Part shown: positions 22,327 to 31,667 of the stretch, in pieces
Layout: each line of letters begins with the position of its first letter
How positions within the stretch are numbered: the first letter of the stretch is position 1
DNA from: Alphaproteobacteria bacterium MarineAlpha5_Bin7
Lineage (GTDB): Bacteria; Pseudomonadota; Alphaproteobacteria; HIMB59; GCA-002718135
Reading direction: 5' to 3'
DNA length: 55,534 bases
Assembly: GCA_002938195.1 (NCBI GenBank)
Contig: PTKX01000006.1
Span: 1-55,534 of the forward strand
Notes under the pieces: model-generated
Databases searched by the model: none
Told to the model about the DNA's origin: nothing
Seen by the model: only the letters and a program-made list of their open reading frames with translations
Position numbers and translations under genes: made by a program

Positions 22327-22845
22327 ATGTTTGAAAATGAGAATAAAGAATATACCGAACATCTTGTAACCATAAATAGGGTTGCAAAGGTTGTTAAAGG
22401 GGGAAGAAGGTTTGGATTTGCTGCAATTATGATAGTTGGAGATTCAAAAGGAAGAGTTGGTTATGGAACTGGTAAGGCAAAAGAAGTGCCAGAGGCCGTA
22501 AGAAAGGCAACCGAAAATGCAAAAAACAAAATGGTTAGAATATATTTGAAAGAAAATAGAACAATCTACCATGATATTGTAGGAAGATTTGGTGCAGGAA
22601 AAGTAATATTAAGATCAGCTGCCCCAGGAACAGGTATTATTGCTGGCGGTCCGATGAGATCATTGTTTGAATCTTTAGGAATAAAAGATATTGTAGCAAA
22701 ATCTACAGGAAGTTCTAACCCTCATAATATGATAAAAGCAACTTTTAATGCTTTGGTAGAATCAGAGTCCCCTAAAAGTGTAGCATCAAAAAGATCTAAA
22801 AAAATAAACGAACTTAATCCAAAAAAGGATTCCTTAAGCCAATGA
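22327..22845 (+). CDS. rpsE: Ribosomal protein S5
   Basis: 172-residue S5 with the dsRBD-like N-terminal domain ([20 protein letters not shown], then [20 protein letters not shown]) and the C-terminal fold with [15 protein letters not shown]. Positions tied to ram and spectinomycin phenotypes look wild-type. The stop overlaps the rplO start by 4 bases, so rpmD (L30), which usually sits between them, is missing. Confidence 0.96.
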   Translation: MFENENKEYTEHLVTINRVAKVVKGGRRFGFAAIMIVGDSKGRVGYGTGKAKEVPEAVRKATENAKNKMVRIYLKENRTIYHDIVGRFGAGKVILRSAAPGTGIIAGGPMRSLFESLGIKDIVAKSTGSSNPHNMIKATFNALVESESPKSVASKRSKKINELNPKKDSLSQ

Positions 22846-23303
22846 AAATAAATCAATTAAAATCAAATCTTGTATCTCAAAAGAAAAGAAAAAGACTTGG
22901 CAGGGGCGCTGGCTCAGGAACTGGCAAAACTGCCGGAAGAGGTGTTAAAGGTCAAAAATCTAGATCAGGGGTATCTATTAATGGGTTTGAAGGAGGTCAA
23001 ATGCCACTTTATAGAAGACTTCCGAAAAGAGGTTTCAATAATTATTTTGCAAAAAAAATTCAATCGATAAATTTTAATCACATAGAAAATATAATGAAAA
23101 AATATGATGTTAAGGCTCAAGAAATCAAAGAATCTGTTTTGTTTGAAAAAAAAATATTTAATAAATCAAAAGGATCTCTAAAATTATTAAATAAAGGTGA
23201 ATTAAAAACTTCTATATCTATTGAAGTTTCTTATGCTTCAAAAAAAGCTATTGAAAAAGTTGAAAAACTTGGGGGTAGCGTATCTATAAAGAAAGCGAAA
23301 TAG
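22842..23303 (+). CDS. rplO: Ribosomal protein L15
   Basis: 153-residue L15, a late-assembly protein. The glycine-rich basic start [26 protein letters not shown] and [17 protein letters not shown] are diagnostic. It overlaps rpsE directly and precedes secY by 4 bases, as normal for the spc operon apart from the missing rpmD. Confidence 0.96.
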   Translation: MKINQLKSNLVSQKKRKRLGRGAGSGTGKTAGRGVKGQKSRSGVSINGFEGGQMPLYRRLPKRGFNNYFAKKIQSINFNHIENIMKKYDVKAQEIKESVLFEKKIFNKSKGSLKLLNKGELKTSISIEVSYASKKAIEKVEKLGGSVSIKKAK

Positions 23304-23307
23304 AATA

Positions 23308-24663
23308 ATGGCTACTACTGCTGAAAAATTAGCTAACAATATGAACTTTGGCGCATTAGGAAAAGCTACTGAGCTTAGAAATAGATTACTATTTACTCTC
23401 GGAGCTTTAATAGTTTTTAGATTAGGAACATTTTTACCTATTCCAGGTATCAATCCACTTGCTTTACAACAATTTTTTGAACAACAGTCTTCAGGAATAT
23501 TAGGTGTATTTGATACTTTTTCTGGAGGAGCTCTTGGTAGAATGGGTATTTTTGCACTTGGCGTTATGCCATATATTTCAGCTTCAATTATAATGACTCT
23601 TATGCAGTCAAGTATACCCTATTTAAAATCATTAAAAGAACAAGGCTCAAAGGGCAGACGACAAATTATTCAATATTCAAGATATTTAACTGTGTTAATA
23701 GCAGCATTACAAGGATACGGCGTAGCTGTTGGTCTAGAATCTATGCAAACTAATTATGGAAATATAGTAATTAATCCAGGGCTTTTCTTTAAAATGACTA
23801 CAGTAGTGACATTGGTGGGAGGAACAGTTTTTTTGATGTGGTTAGGAGAGCAGATTTCATCAAGAGGAGTTGGAAACGGAATATCACTAATTATAACTGC
23901 TGGAATTATAGCTAATTTACCTAATGCAATCGTTAGCACTCTTCAATTAGGTAGAACTGGAGAATTAAGTGTTGCATTTATTTTGGCAATATTGATTTTG
24001 ATATTAGGCTTAATTATTTTTATTATATTTGTAGAAAAAGCTCAAAGAAGACTGCTTGTTCAATACCCAAAAAGACAAGTAGGAAATAAAGTATATGGCG
24101 GTCAAAGTTCTCATTTGCCCTTAAAAATAAATACAGCAGGGGTTATTCCTGTTATCTTTGCCTCTTCTATACTTTTATTGCCAAATACAATGTCTGGATT
24201 TGGCGCTGGATCCTCTAATGAAATGTTTCTAATGATTTCAAGTTACTTGGGAAGAGGTCAACCTTTATATATGCTATTTTTTGCTTTTATGATTATATTT
24301 TTTGCTTTTTTCTATACGGGTATTGTCTTTAATCCAGATGAACAAGCAGAAAATTTACGTAAATACGGAGGATTTATTCCAGGCATAAGACCAGGAGAAA
24401 ATACATCTGCTTACATTGATTATGTTCTAACAAGACTTACAACAGTTGGCGCTATTTATTTAACATTGGTAGCTTTATTGCCAGAATATTTGATATCTAA
24501 AACTTCTATTCCATTTTATTTAGGTGGAACTAGTTTATTAATAGTTGTTGTTGTAATGATAGATTTTATAGCTCAAGTGCAATCACATTTATTTCAACAC
24601 CAATATGAAGGTTTATTAAAGAAAACCAAATTAAAAGGTAGAGTAAAAATCCCAGGAGCTTAA
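23308..24663 (+). CDS. secY: SecY, protein-conducting channel subunit
   Basis: 451-residue polytopic protein with about ten membrane segments, the channel of the Sec translocon. The first segment (FTLGALIVFRLGTFLPIPGI) precedes the plug region, and cytosolic loops contain GGQSSHLPLKINTAGVIPVIFA and the conserved tip EQAENLRKYGGFIPGIRPG. It works with SecE (91-306). Usual place after rplO; adk follows after 3 bases. Confidence 0.97.
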   Translation: MATTAEKLANNMNFGALGKATELRNRLLFTLGALIVFRLGTFLPIPGINPLALQQFFEQQSSGILGVFDTFSGGALGRMGIFALGVMPYISASIIMTLMQSSIPYLKSLKEQGSKGRRQIIQYSRYLTVLIAALQGYGVAVGLESMQTNYGNIVINPGLFFKMTTVVTLVGGTVFLMWLGEQISSRGVGNGISLIITAGIIANLPNAIVSTLQLGRTGELSVAFILAILILILGLIIFIIFVEKAQRRLLVQYPKRQVGNKVYGGQSSHLPLKINTAGVIPVIFASSILLLPNTMSGFGAGSSNEMFLMISSYLGRGQPLYMLFFAFMIIFFAFFYTGIVFNPDEQAENLRKYGGFIPGIRPGENTSAYIDYVLTRLTTVGAIYLTLVALLPEYLISKTSIPFYLGGTSLLIVVVVMIDFIAQVQSHLFQHQYEGLLKKTKLKGRVKIPGA

Positions 24664-24666
24664 TTC

Positions 24667-25239
24667 ATGATATTAATTTTTTTTGGCCCACCTGGAGCTG
24701 GAAAAGGAACTCAAGCAAGTTTAATTTCAAAAATCTATAGTATTCCCCATTTGTCTACAGGCGATATTTTAAGATCAATAATTTCTCAACAAGATGAAAC
24801 ATCTACAAAATTAAAAAAGATTATGAACAGTGGACAACTTATATCTGATGAAATTTTGAATGAAATAGTTTCAAAGAGAATTAATGAAAAAGATTGCTTA
24901 AATGGTTTTATTTTAGATGGCTATCCAAGAACAAAAGATCAAGCATTGTTTTTAGACTCAATTTTAGAAAATAAAAAAATCAAAATTGATAAAATTATAG
25001 ACATTAAACTAAGTGAAAAAACTATTATGAGCCGTATACTTTCAAGATCAAATATTGAAAATAGAGGAGATGATAAAGAATTAGTTATAAAAACTAGAAT
25101 ACATAAATATATATCTGAAACAAAGCCAGTTTCTGAATATTTTCTGACAAGATACCCCGATAGCTTTAAAGTTATTGATGGAGATCAAGAAATTGAAAAA
25201 ATAAACCATGATATTCTTAAATTATTGAAAAATGAGTAA
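24667..25239 (+). CDS. adk: Adenylate kinase
   Basis: 190-residue enzyme converting ATP + AMP to 2 ADP. The P-loop GPPGAGKGT is at 7-15, the AMP site LSTGDILR follows, and FILDGYPRTKDQA is the conserved NMP-binding segment. It is the short type: the LID region is reduced to a short stretch (SRSNIENRGDD) instead of the zinc-type 30-residue LID. Last gene of the spc unit; a promoter-like spacer separates it from rpsM. Confidence 0.95.
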   Translation: MILIFFGPPGAGKGTQASLISKIYSIPHLSTGDILRSIISQQDETSTKLKKIMNSGQLISDEILNEIVSKRINEKDCLNGFILDGYPRTKDQALFLDSILENKKIKIDKIIDIKLSEKTIMSRILSRSNIENRGDDKELVIKTRIHKYISETKPVSEYFLTRYPDSFKVIDGDQEIEKINHDILKLLKNE

Positions 25240-25266
25240 AAATAAGGCTTTTCAACATTTCTTGTC

Positions 25267-25296
25267 TTGACTTATATGCTTGTTATCATGTATTCA
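25267..25296 (+). promoter_or_regulatory. Probable promoter for the alpha operon (rpsM-rpsK-rpoA-rplQ)
   Basis: The 90-base spacer between adk and rpsM holds TTGACT (25267-25272) and, after 18 bases, TATTCA (25291-25296). The -35 is strong and shares the string CTTGACTTAT with the rpsL promoter; the -10 is weak, so the exact position is uncertain. A promoter is expected from the unusually long gap in an otherwise gapless array. Confidence 0.45.
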
Positions 25297-25329
25297 CCCT
25301 CATTCTTTTCAATATAATAGGCATTAATT

Positions 25330-25710
25330 ATGGCAAGAATTTCAGGTGTAAATATTCCAACAAATAAAAAGATATCGATTGCTTTAACTTATATTTTTGG
25401 AATTGGCTCTAAAATCGCAAAAGATATTTGTGATCAAGCGGAAATAGACAAAACTAAAAGAGTGAATGAATTAAATGATAATGAAATTACAAAAATTAGA
25501 GAATTAGTAGAATCAAATTATTCCGTTGAAGGAGATTTAAGAAGAAAGATATCTGTAGATATAAAAAGACTGACAGATTTAGGATGTTATAGAGGATTAA
25601 GACATAGAAAAAAATTACCCGTTAGGGGCCAAAGAACACATACAAATGCTAGAACAAGAAAAGGAAAAGCTGTAGCAATAGCTGGAAAGAAAAAAGTAAC
25701 TAAAGGATAA
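25330..25710 (+). CDS. rpsM: Ribosomal protein S13
   Basis: 126-residue S13 of the small-subunit head, contacting P-site tRNA and S19. It begins [38 protein letters not shown] is the conserved C-terminal RNA-binding stretch. First gene of the alpha operon; rpmJ, sometimes upstream, is not here. Confidence 0.97.
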   Translation: MARISGVNIPTNKKISIALTYIFGIGSKIAKDICDQAEIDKTKRVNELNDNEITKIRELVESNYSVEGDLRRKISVDIKRLTDLGCYRGLRHRKKLPVRGQRTHTNARTRKGKAVAIAGKKKVTKG

Positions 25711-25713
25711 TCT

Positions 25714-26103
25714 ATGGCAACAGAAAAGAAAAAAACAAAATTCAAAGCGAAAAGAAAAGTTTCTAGTGGTATAGCACATATAATTTCCTCATTTAATAAT
25801 ACAATAATCACAATTAGTGATGAAAATGGTAATGCTCTGGCATGGTCTTCTGCTGGACACAAAGGTTTTAAAGGTTCTAGAAAATCTACTCCTTTTGCAG
25901 CACAAATTGCTGCTGAAGATGTAGGAAATAAAGCAAAAGAATTTGGTCTTAAAACACTAAGGGTTGAAGTTTCAGGACCTGGCTCTGGAAGAGAATCTGC
26001 TTTAAGGTCGCTACAATCAATAGGATATGTAATAACTTCAATTAAAGATGTTACTCCAATTCCACATAATGGTTGTAGACCTAGAAAAAGAAGAAGAGTT
26101 TAG
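25714..26103 (+). CDS. rpsK: Ribosomal protein S11
   Basis: 129-residue platform protein next to the mRNA exit. Conserved [41 protein letters not shown] and the end [13 protein letters not shown] are all present. It follows rpsM by 3 bases. Confidence 0.97.
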   Translation: MATEKKKTKFKAKRKVSSGIAHIISSFNNTIITISDENGNALAWSSAGHKGFKGSRKSTPFAAQIAAEDVGNKAKEFGLKTLRVEVSGPGSGRESALRSLQSIGYVITSIKDVTPIPHNGCRPRKRRRV

Positions 26104-26131
26104 TTAATTATTATTTAATAAGGAGTATTAA

Positions 26132-27154
26132 GTGTTACAAAAAAATTGGATGGAATTAATCAAGCCCAATAAAATGGATGTTATTGTTCAAGAAAATAAT
26201 GGAAGACAAGGCACGCTTATCGCAGAACCGTTAGAAAGAGGTTTTGGATTAACTTTAGGCAATGCTCTAAGAAGAATATTGTTATCCTCTTTGCAAGGCG
26301 CTGCAATTACTTCTATAAAAGTAAAAGGCGTAGTACATGAATTTTCTACTATATCTGGTGTTAAAGAAGATTTAACAGATATAGTGCTTAACCTAAAGTC
26401 AGTAGGAATAAAAGTTCATTCTCCAGGGGCGAGAAAAATGTATCTGAAAGCTAAGGGACCGGGAGAGATTAGAGCCGGAAATTTTGAAACTGACTCAGAA
26501 ACTGAAATTATGGATCCAGATCAAATAATTATGACTTTAGATAGTAATGCTGATGTAGAATTAGAAGCGAATGTTGAAACTGGCAAAGGGTACGTATCAG
26601 CTGAAGTAGCTGAAGATGATAGCAAACTGATTGGTGAAATCAAAATAGATGCCATGTTTAGTCCAGTTAAAAAAGCTTCATACAAAATTGAAAATAGCAG
26701 AGTCGGCCAAGTCACGGATTTTGATAAATTAATTTTAGATATAGAAACAAATGGAGCAGTATCACCTGATGATGCAATAGCTCTTGCAGCTCGAATACTT
26801 CAAGATCAATTACAGCCATTTATAAATTTTGATGAACCAGAAGTGCAAAATGAGGTTAGTAGTCAGGAGCAATTACCTTTCAATCATAATTTACTTAAAA
26901 AAGTAGAGGAATTAGAATTATCTGTTCGTTCAGCAAATTGTCTAAAAAATGATAATATTATTTATATAGGTGATTTAGTTCAGAAATCAGAATCTGAAAT
27001 GCTAAGAACTCCTAACTTTGGAAGAAAATCTCTAAATGAAATTAAAGAAGTTCTCCAACAAATGGAACTGGGTTTAGGTATTACTGTACCTAGTTGGCCT
27101 CCTGAAAACATTGAGGAACTTGCAAAAAAATTTGAAGATCCTTTTAACAAATAG
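26132..27154 (+). CDS. rpoA: RNA polymerase alpha subunit
   Basis: 340-residue alpha subunit. The N-terminal dimerisation domain includes [23 protein letters not shown]; a linker follows; the C-terminal domain (about 250-320) with [14 protein letters not shown] and [17 protein letters not shown] contacts UP elements and activators. The start is GTG at 26132, preceded by AAGGAG at 26120-26125, and gives a family-like N terminus ([12 protein letters not shown]). rplQ starts 6 bases downstream. Confidence 0.97.
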   Translation: MLQKNWMELIKPNKMDVIVQENNGRQGTLIAEPLERGFGLTLGNALRRILLSSLQGAAITSIKVKGVVHEFSTISGVKEDLTDIVLNLKSVGIKVHSPGARKMYLKAKGPGEIRAGNFETDSETEIMDPDQIIMTLDSNADVELEANVETGKGYVSAEVAEDDSKLIGEIKIDAMFSPVKKASYKIENSRVGQVTDFDKLILDIETNGAVSPDDAIALAARILQDQLQPFINFDEPEVQNEVSSQEQLPFNHNLLKKVEELELSVRSANCLKNDNIIYIGDLVQKSESEMLRTPNFGRKSLNEIKEVLQQMELGLGITVPSWPPENIEELAKKFEDPFNK

Positions 27155-27160
27155 GTTAAT

Positions 27161-27580
27161 GTGAAACATAATATTACTCATAAAAAATTAAATAGAACTT
27201 CATCCCATAGGAAGGCTCTTCTAATGAATTTATCAAATTCCTTATTAAAGCATGAACAAATTACTACTACACTTCCAAAAGCAAAAGAATTAAGACCTTT
27301 TGTTGAAAAGATTATCACATTAGGGAAAAGGGGTGACTTGCAATCCAGGAAAAAAGCAATATCTATATTAAAAAATTCAAAAAATATAAAAAAAATCTTT
27401 GATGTTTTTGCCAATAGATATAAAAATAGACTCGGCGGTTATACTAGGATAGTTAAAATTGGTAATCGTTTTGGAGATAATGCTCCTAAAGCTATTATAG
27501 AGTTTGTTGATAGAGACGAAAAAGCAAAAGGTAAAGATAGCGGACCAGTTATAAAGAAAAAAACTTCTGAAGAAGAGTAA
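27161..27580 (+). CDS. rplQ: Ribosomal protein L17
   Basis: 139-residue L17 with a GTG start. The N-terminal domain [26 protein letters not shown] is canonical, as is [26 protein letters not shown]; the last 20 residues are a charged tail. Final gene of the alpha operon and of the continuous translation block. No terminator hairpin is visible before crcB. Confidence 0.95.
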   Translation: MKHNITHKKLNRTSSHRKALLMNLSNSLLKHEQITTTLPKAKELRPFVEKIITLGKRGDLQSRKKAISILKNSKNIKKIFDVFANRYKNRLGGYTRIVKIGNRFGDNAPKAIIEFVDRDEKAKGKDSGPVIKKKTSEEE

Positions 27581-27595
27581 AATTAGTTTTTAGCA

Positions 27596-27964
27596 TTGGT
27601 TAAATTACTATTAATTATATCAGGAGGTGCCTTAGGTTCATTAACAAGATACCTAGTTAATAATTTTTATATATTTTTTTTTCCTAATTTTCCTATTGGT
27701 ACTTTGTTTGTTAATTTCACCGGCTCTTTTTTAGTTGGATTTTTAATTAGCTATTTAGAAAATTATTCCTATAACGAAAATTTTATAAGATTCTTTTTAA
27801 TTATTGGTTTTTTAGGATCATTTACAACATTCTCTGCTTTTTCCATGGAAATTATTGAATTTATTAATAATAAAAAAATATTTACTGCTTTAATATATTT
27901 AATCTTATCTATTCTATTATGCATATCTGGCGCTTTTCTAGGATACTTTATAAATCGAGTATAA
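27596..27964 (+). CDS. crcB: CrcB/Fluc fluoride channel
   Basis: 122-residue membrane protein with four hydrophobic segments, the dual-topology fluoride exporter. Family motifs are visible: GGALGSLTRYLVNNF near the N terminus, NFTGSFLVGF, and GFLGSFTTFSAFSME, which contains the pore phenylalanine and serine/threonine residues. The start is a TTG at 27596; no ATG precedes the first membrane segment. No fluoride riboswitch fits in the 15-base gap to rplQ. Confidence 0.88.
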   Translation: MVKLLLIISGGALGSLTRYLVNNFYIFFFPNFPIGTLFVNFTGSFLVGFLISYLENYSYNENFIRFFLIIGFLGSFTTFSAFSMEIIEFINNKKIFTALIYLILSILLCISGAFLGYFINRV

Positions 27965-27965
27965 A

Positions 27966-28886
27966 TTGTTTAAGTCTATTAAAGTTAACCCCAGCAATAC
28001 AGATACTAGAATAGATAAATGGTTAAAAAGGGAATTTTCAAATTTAAATCAAAGTTTTATAGAAAAAAATCTTAGAAAAGGGTTAATTAAAATTAACAAC
28101 TCGAAAGTTAAATCTAATTATATAGTGAGTGAAAATGATATTATAAATATATTTAATTTTTCGATAGAAAAATACCCTTGTAAAATTAAAAAAAAAGATA
28201 CTAAAAAAATACCAGTAACAATAATAAATAGATTTAAAAAAATTATTGTTTATGAAAATAAAGATTTCATGATTATAGATAAATGGAATGGACTAGCTTC
28301 TCAAGCAGGAAGTAAAGTAAATATTTCAATTGATGATATAATTAAAAATATATCTATTGATTATAATTTAGTACATAGATTAGATAAGGATACATCAGGA
28401 TTAATGATAATAGCTAAGAATTTTATGACAACTAAAATTATTTCAAAACTTTTTTATGAAAAAAAAATAAAAAAAATATATTTAGCTATATGTCAAGGAA
28501 ATCCAATAAATGTTAATTCTTTAATAAAATTAAAAATCCCGATTAAAAAAAACAAAAATGTTTTTGGAGAAACAGTTACAAGATTCAAAATACTTAAAAA
28601 AAACAAGAATTTTTCTTTTATAGCATTTAAACCTTTAACTGGAAAAAAACACCAGTTAAGAATTTTGTCTAAAAAAATAGGATGTCCGATAGTTGGAGAC
28701 AATAAATACAATTTAGATAAAACTTTTTATAAAGAAAGTTTGAAATTGAATGCTCATATTTTAAAATTTACAATTAATAGTAAAGAATATATATTTAAAT
28801 CAGAAATACCTATTAATTTTAATAATTTTCTAATTAAAGAAAAATTAAATTATAATAAAATAAAAAATTTATTAAAACTTTTTTAA
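27966..28886 (+). CDS. RluC/RluD-type 23S rRNA pseudouridine synthase
   Basis: 306-residue protein that isomerises uridine to pseudouridine in RNA. An S4-like RNA-binding domain occupies about 13-70; the catalytic domain carries HRLDKDTSG with the catalytic Asp at 140, and GKKHQLRI is the later conserved motif. It starts with TTG one base after the crcB stop. RluC is likelier than RluD from the S4 plus synthase layout, but the exact rRNA target cannot be read here. The 3' end overlaps the convergent lipB by 15 bases. Very lysine/isoleucine-rich. Confidence 0.85.
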   Translation: MFKSIKVNPSNTDTRIDKWLKREFSNLNQSFIEKNLRKGLIKINNSKVKSNYIVSENDIINIFNFSIEKYPCKIKKKDTKKIPVTIINRFKKIIVYENKDFMIIDKWNGLASQAGSKVNISIDDIIKNISIDYNLVHRLDKDTSGLMIIAKNFMTTKIISKLFYEKKIKKIYLAICQGNPINVNSLIKLKIPIKKNKNVFGETVTRFKILKKNKNFSFIAFKPLTGKKHQLRILSKKIGCPIVGDNKYNLDKTFYKESLKLNAHILKFTINSKEYIFKSEIPINFNNFLIKEKLNYNKIKNLLKLF

Positions 28887-29522
28887 TTCATCATTAAATT
28901 TTTTAAAAAACATTTTATCAAATTCCTCTTTGGAAATGTTTATGCCTAATTCTAATAAAGATGTAGTTTTGTAATTTTTTAAGCCACAAGCATGTATATT
29001 ATCATAATAACTTAAATCAGGATTAATATTAAAACTTAATCCATGGTATGTTACCCATTTTTTGATTCTTAAACCAATTGCGCCTATTTTTTTTTCTTTA
29101 GTAAGTTTTTTATTTTTAACTTTAGTAACCCAAATACCAATTCTTTTAGGAAAGGTTTTTGCTTCAATATTAAATTCTTTTAACAAAGATATTGTAGAAA
29201 ATTCTATTATTTTTACAAATCTTCTTATATCTTTTTTTCGATTATTTAGATTGATAATAAAATAAACTATTCTTTGACCAGGGCCGTGATAAGTAGTTTT
29301 ACCTCCTCTGTTTGTTTTTATAATAGGAATATTATTGGTGAATAATATTTCGTCTTTATGAGCACTTGTGCCACAAGTGTAGATATGATCATGGTTTAAA
29401 AACCATATCATTTCCGCCTCTTTTTTATTAAGTATATTTTTTACTCTTTCTTCCATAAAAGATATAGCCTCAAAATATTCAATATTTTGGTTTGATATTT
29501 TTATATTTATTTTACTGCTCAT
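28872..29522 (-). CDS. lipB: Lipoyl(octanoyl) transferase LipB
   Basis: 216-residue enzyme moving octanoyl from acyl carrier protein to the lipoyl domains of 2-oxoacid dehydrogenases and GcvH. It shows NRGGKTTYHGPGQRIVYF (about 71-88), the lysine motif KKIGAIGLRI, and the catalytic cysteine at 179 in HACGLKN. It is minus-strand between a plus-strand pseudouridine synthase gene and tRNA-Leu, and overlaps the former tail to tail. lipA is not in the window. Confidence 0.93.
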   Translation of the reverse strand: MSSKINIKISNQNIEYFEAISFMEERVKNILNKKEAEMIWFLNHDHIYTCGTSAHKDEILFTNNIPIIKTNRGGKTTYHGPGQRIVYFIINLNNRKKDIRRFVKIIEFSTISLLKEFNIEAKTFPKRIGIWVTKVKNKKLTKEKKIGAIGLRIKKWVTYHGLSFNINPDLSYYDNIHACGLKNYKTTSLLELGINISKEEFDKMFFKKFNDELKKF

Positions 29523-29545
29523 TAATATTTAAAAACTATCATTTA

Positions 29546-29574
29546 TTGATACTTAATAACCTATCTGATAGTTA
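29546..29574 (+). promoter_or_regulatory. Possible promoter for tRNA-Leu and mgtE
   Basis: In the 75-base divergent gap between lipB and tRNA-Leu, TTGATA (29546-29551) is followed after 17 bases by TAGTTA (29569-29574), 24 bases ahead of the tRNA 5' end. The match is modest and rests on position. Confidence 0.35.
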
Positions 29575-29597
29575 ATCTCTAATTTAATTTTCAGCGC

Positions 29598-29684
29598 GCG
29601 GCCGTGGCGGAATTGGTATACGCGCAGCGTTGAGGTCGCTGTGGGATTATTCCCGTGGAAGTTCAAGTCTTCTCGGCCGCACCA
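29598..29684 (+). tRNA. trnL: tRNA-Leu(GAG)
   Basis: 87 bases including an encoded CCA. The acceptor stem GCGGCCG (29598-29604) pairs with CGGCCGC (29674-29680). The anticodon stem CAGCG/CGCTG closes the loop TTGAGGT, giving anticodon GAG at 29632-29634, which reads CUC and CUU. A long variable arm (around GTGGGATTATTCCCGT) and a T arm with GTTCAAGTC confirm a class II leucine tRNA. mgtE follows 16 bases later, so they may share a transcript. Confidence 0.96.
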
Positions 29685-29700
29685 TAAATAGGATATGATT

Positions 29701-31068
29701 ATGAATAAAGATATTGAATCAAAAAAAAATCAAAATCTTAATTCTAGCTTGGTAGCAATTAATAAATTTTTTGAAGAAAATAATAATGAAGATTTGTTAC
29801 ACTTTGTAAAAGAACTGCATAACGCAGATATAGCAGATTTAATACAAAATCTTGACGAAAGTAAACGAGTACAACTTATCAATAACATTAAAGATGATTT
29901 TGATCCAGAAATTCTAACATACTTAAATGAGAGTTTAAAAGAAGAAGTCATAGAATATCTAGATATAAAAAAACTTGCATCAAATGCAAGTGACTTAGAT
30001 GTTGATGATGCTGTAGATGTAGTAGAAGATTTGGAAGAGTCAGAACAAGCAAAATTTTTAGAAAATGTATCTGCCAAAGAAAGAAAATTGATTCAAGAAG
30101 GTCTTAATTATCCTGAAGATAGTGCTGGAAGATTAATGCAAAGAAATTTTGTATCTATTAGCGATACATGGAATGTTGGAGATGCAATTGATTATTTAAG
30201 AAAAGAAACCTCAAAATTACCTGATGATTTTTATGATATTTATCTAATAAATACTAACAATACCATTAGTGGAATTGTCCCTCTGGGAAGATTAATGAGT
30301 TCGAATAGAAATATAGATTTGAAAAATATTAAAAATAAAGAAACAAGAATTATTAAAGTATTAACAGATCAAGAGGAAGTAGCTTATCAATTTAATAAAT
30401 ATGCTATGGTAAGCGCACCTGTTGTGGATGAGAATAATTTTATTATCGGTTCTATTACAGTAGATGACGTTGTGGATGTTATCGAAGAAGAAAGAGAAGA
30501 AGATATTTTGAAATTAGGAGGAGTTGGTCAAGCAGATATTTATGACGCAGTTTTTGATACAACTAAACTTCGATTTTCATGGCTGCTTGTCAACTTACTC
30601 ACGGCAATTGCAGCTTCTATTGTTATAGGTTTTTTTCAAGCTTCTATAGAAAAGGTAGTTGCCTTAGCTGTTTTGATGCCAATAGTTGCTTCAATGGGTG
30701 GAAATGCAGGAACCCAAACTCTTACTGTAGCTGTTAGAGCTTTGGCTACAAAAGAGTTAACACCTTCCAACGCAATAAGAATTATAGCTAAAGAAACATT
30801 TGTTGGAGGAATTAATGGAATTATTTTTGCTATTTTAGTTGGATTAATATCATCTTATTGGTTTAGCAGTCCTCAATTAGGAATAGTTATAGCTTTAGCT
30901 ATGATATTAAATCTGCTTGTAGCAGGCTTAGCTGGAACCTTAATACCTATTACCTTGAATAAACTGAAGATTGATCCTGCTTTAGCTTCAGGAGTAATTC
31001 TCACAACTATTACTGACGTATTTGGATTTTTATCTTTTCTTGGACTGGCTTCTATCTTTATAATATAA
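29701..31068 (+). CDS. mgtE: MgtE family magnesium transporter
   Basis: 455-residue Mg2+ channel/transporter. A charged helical N-terminal domain (to about 125) contains repeated Asp/Glu-rich helices, two CBS domains follow (about 130-250), and the C-terminal five-helix pore domain includes the signature MPIVASMGGNAGTQTL. Two in-frame ATGs occur at 29695 and 29701; AGGA at 29690-29693 is correctly spaced only for 29701. In the family, cytosolic Mg2+ binding to the N and CBS domains gates the pore. Confidence 0.92.
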   Translation: MNKDIESKKNQNLNSSLVAINKFFEENNNEDLLHFVKELHNADIADLIQNLDESKRVQLINNIKDDFDPEILTYLNESLKEEVIEYLDIKKLASNASDLDVDDAVDVVEDLEESEQAKFLENVSAKERKLIQEGLNYPEDSAGRLMQRNFVSISDTWNVGDAIDYLRKETSKLPDDFYDIYLINTNNTISGIVPLGRLMSSNRNIDLKNIKNKETRIIKVLTDQEEVAYQFNKYAMVSAPVVDENNFIIGSITVDDVVDVIEEEREEDILKLGGVGQADIYDAVFDTTKLRFSWLLVNLLTAIAASIVIGFFQASIEKVVALAVLMPIVASMGGNAGTQTLTVAVRALATKELTPSNAIRIIAKETFVGGINGIIFAILVGLISSYWFSSPQLGIVIALAMILNLLVAGLAGTLIPITLNKLKIDPALASGVILTTITDVFGFLSFLGLASIFII

Positions 31069-31087
31069 TATAGTGTAATATAAATTT

Positions 31088-31654
31088 ATGAAAAATAGTT
31101 CTGTTTTAATTAATAGTATCTATCCAGCTGATTCTGGTATCAAATATATATTAAAGCTTATAATTTTATCTGCTTTTGGAAGTTTATTGCTAGCCTTGTC
31201 TTCAAAAATTCAGGTTCCTTTTTGGCCTGTTCCAATGACCATGCAAACATTTATGGTTTTTATTATTGGGATGACTTATGGTTTTACTTTTAGTTCATAC
31301 ACATTAGTTTCTTACCTAATGCTAGGTGCGATAGGTTTGCCTGTTTTTGCTAAAGGCGGAGGAATATTGTACTTAACAGGACCAACAGCAGGCTATTTAT
31401 ATGGCATGGCTATAGCCGCTGCTGTAATTGGTTTTTTGGCAGATAGGGGTTATGCAAAGTCCTATTTAAAAAGTTTAATAGCAATATTTATCGGTACAGT
31501 TATAATTTTTGCTTTAGGAGTTGGATATTTGGGTTCAGTTATTGGTTATGATAAGGCTTTAGCCGGTGGCTTGTATCCATTTTTATTAAGTGAAGCTTTT
31601 AAAATAGCTTTGGCTATATCTATTGTTCCAACGATATCAAAGCTTACTAAATAA
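31088..31654 (+). CDS. bioY: BioY, biotin-uptake S component
   Basis: 188-residue membrane protein with about six hydrophobic segments. Family features are IQVPFWPVPMTMQTFMVF near the first loop and a GPTAGYLYG segment. BioY captures biotin, usually with an ECF module (BioMN), which is not in this window; solitary BioY can function alone. Its presence suggests dependence on external biotin, common in streamlined marine bacteria (inference). Confidence 0.9.
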   Translation: MKNSSVLINSIYPADSGIKYILKLIILSAFGSLLLALSSKIQVPFWPVPMTMQTFMVFIIGMTYGFTFSSYTLVSYLMLGAIGLPVFAKGGGILYLTGPTAGYLYGMAIAAAVIGFLADRGYAKSYLKSLIAIFIGTVIIFALGVGYLGSVIGYDKALAGGLYPFLLSEAFKIALAISIVPTISKLTK

Positions 31655-31667
31655 ATTAAATCTTATT

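Noticed and set aside
27581-27595. Fluoride riboswitch before crcB
   Set aside because: Only 15 bases separate rplQ and crcB, too few for the pseudoknot.
31623-31667. Longer start for the ROK kinase inside bioY
   Set aside because: The phosphate loop must be near the N terminus; ATG 31668 gives the standard start.
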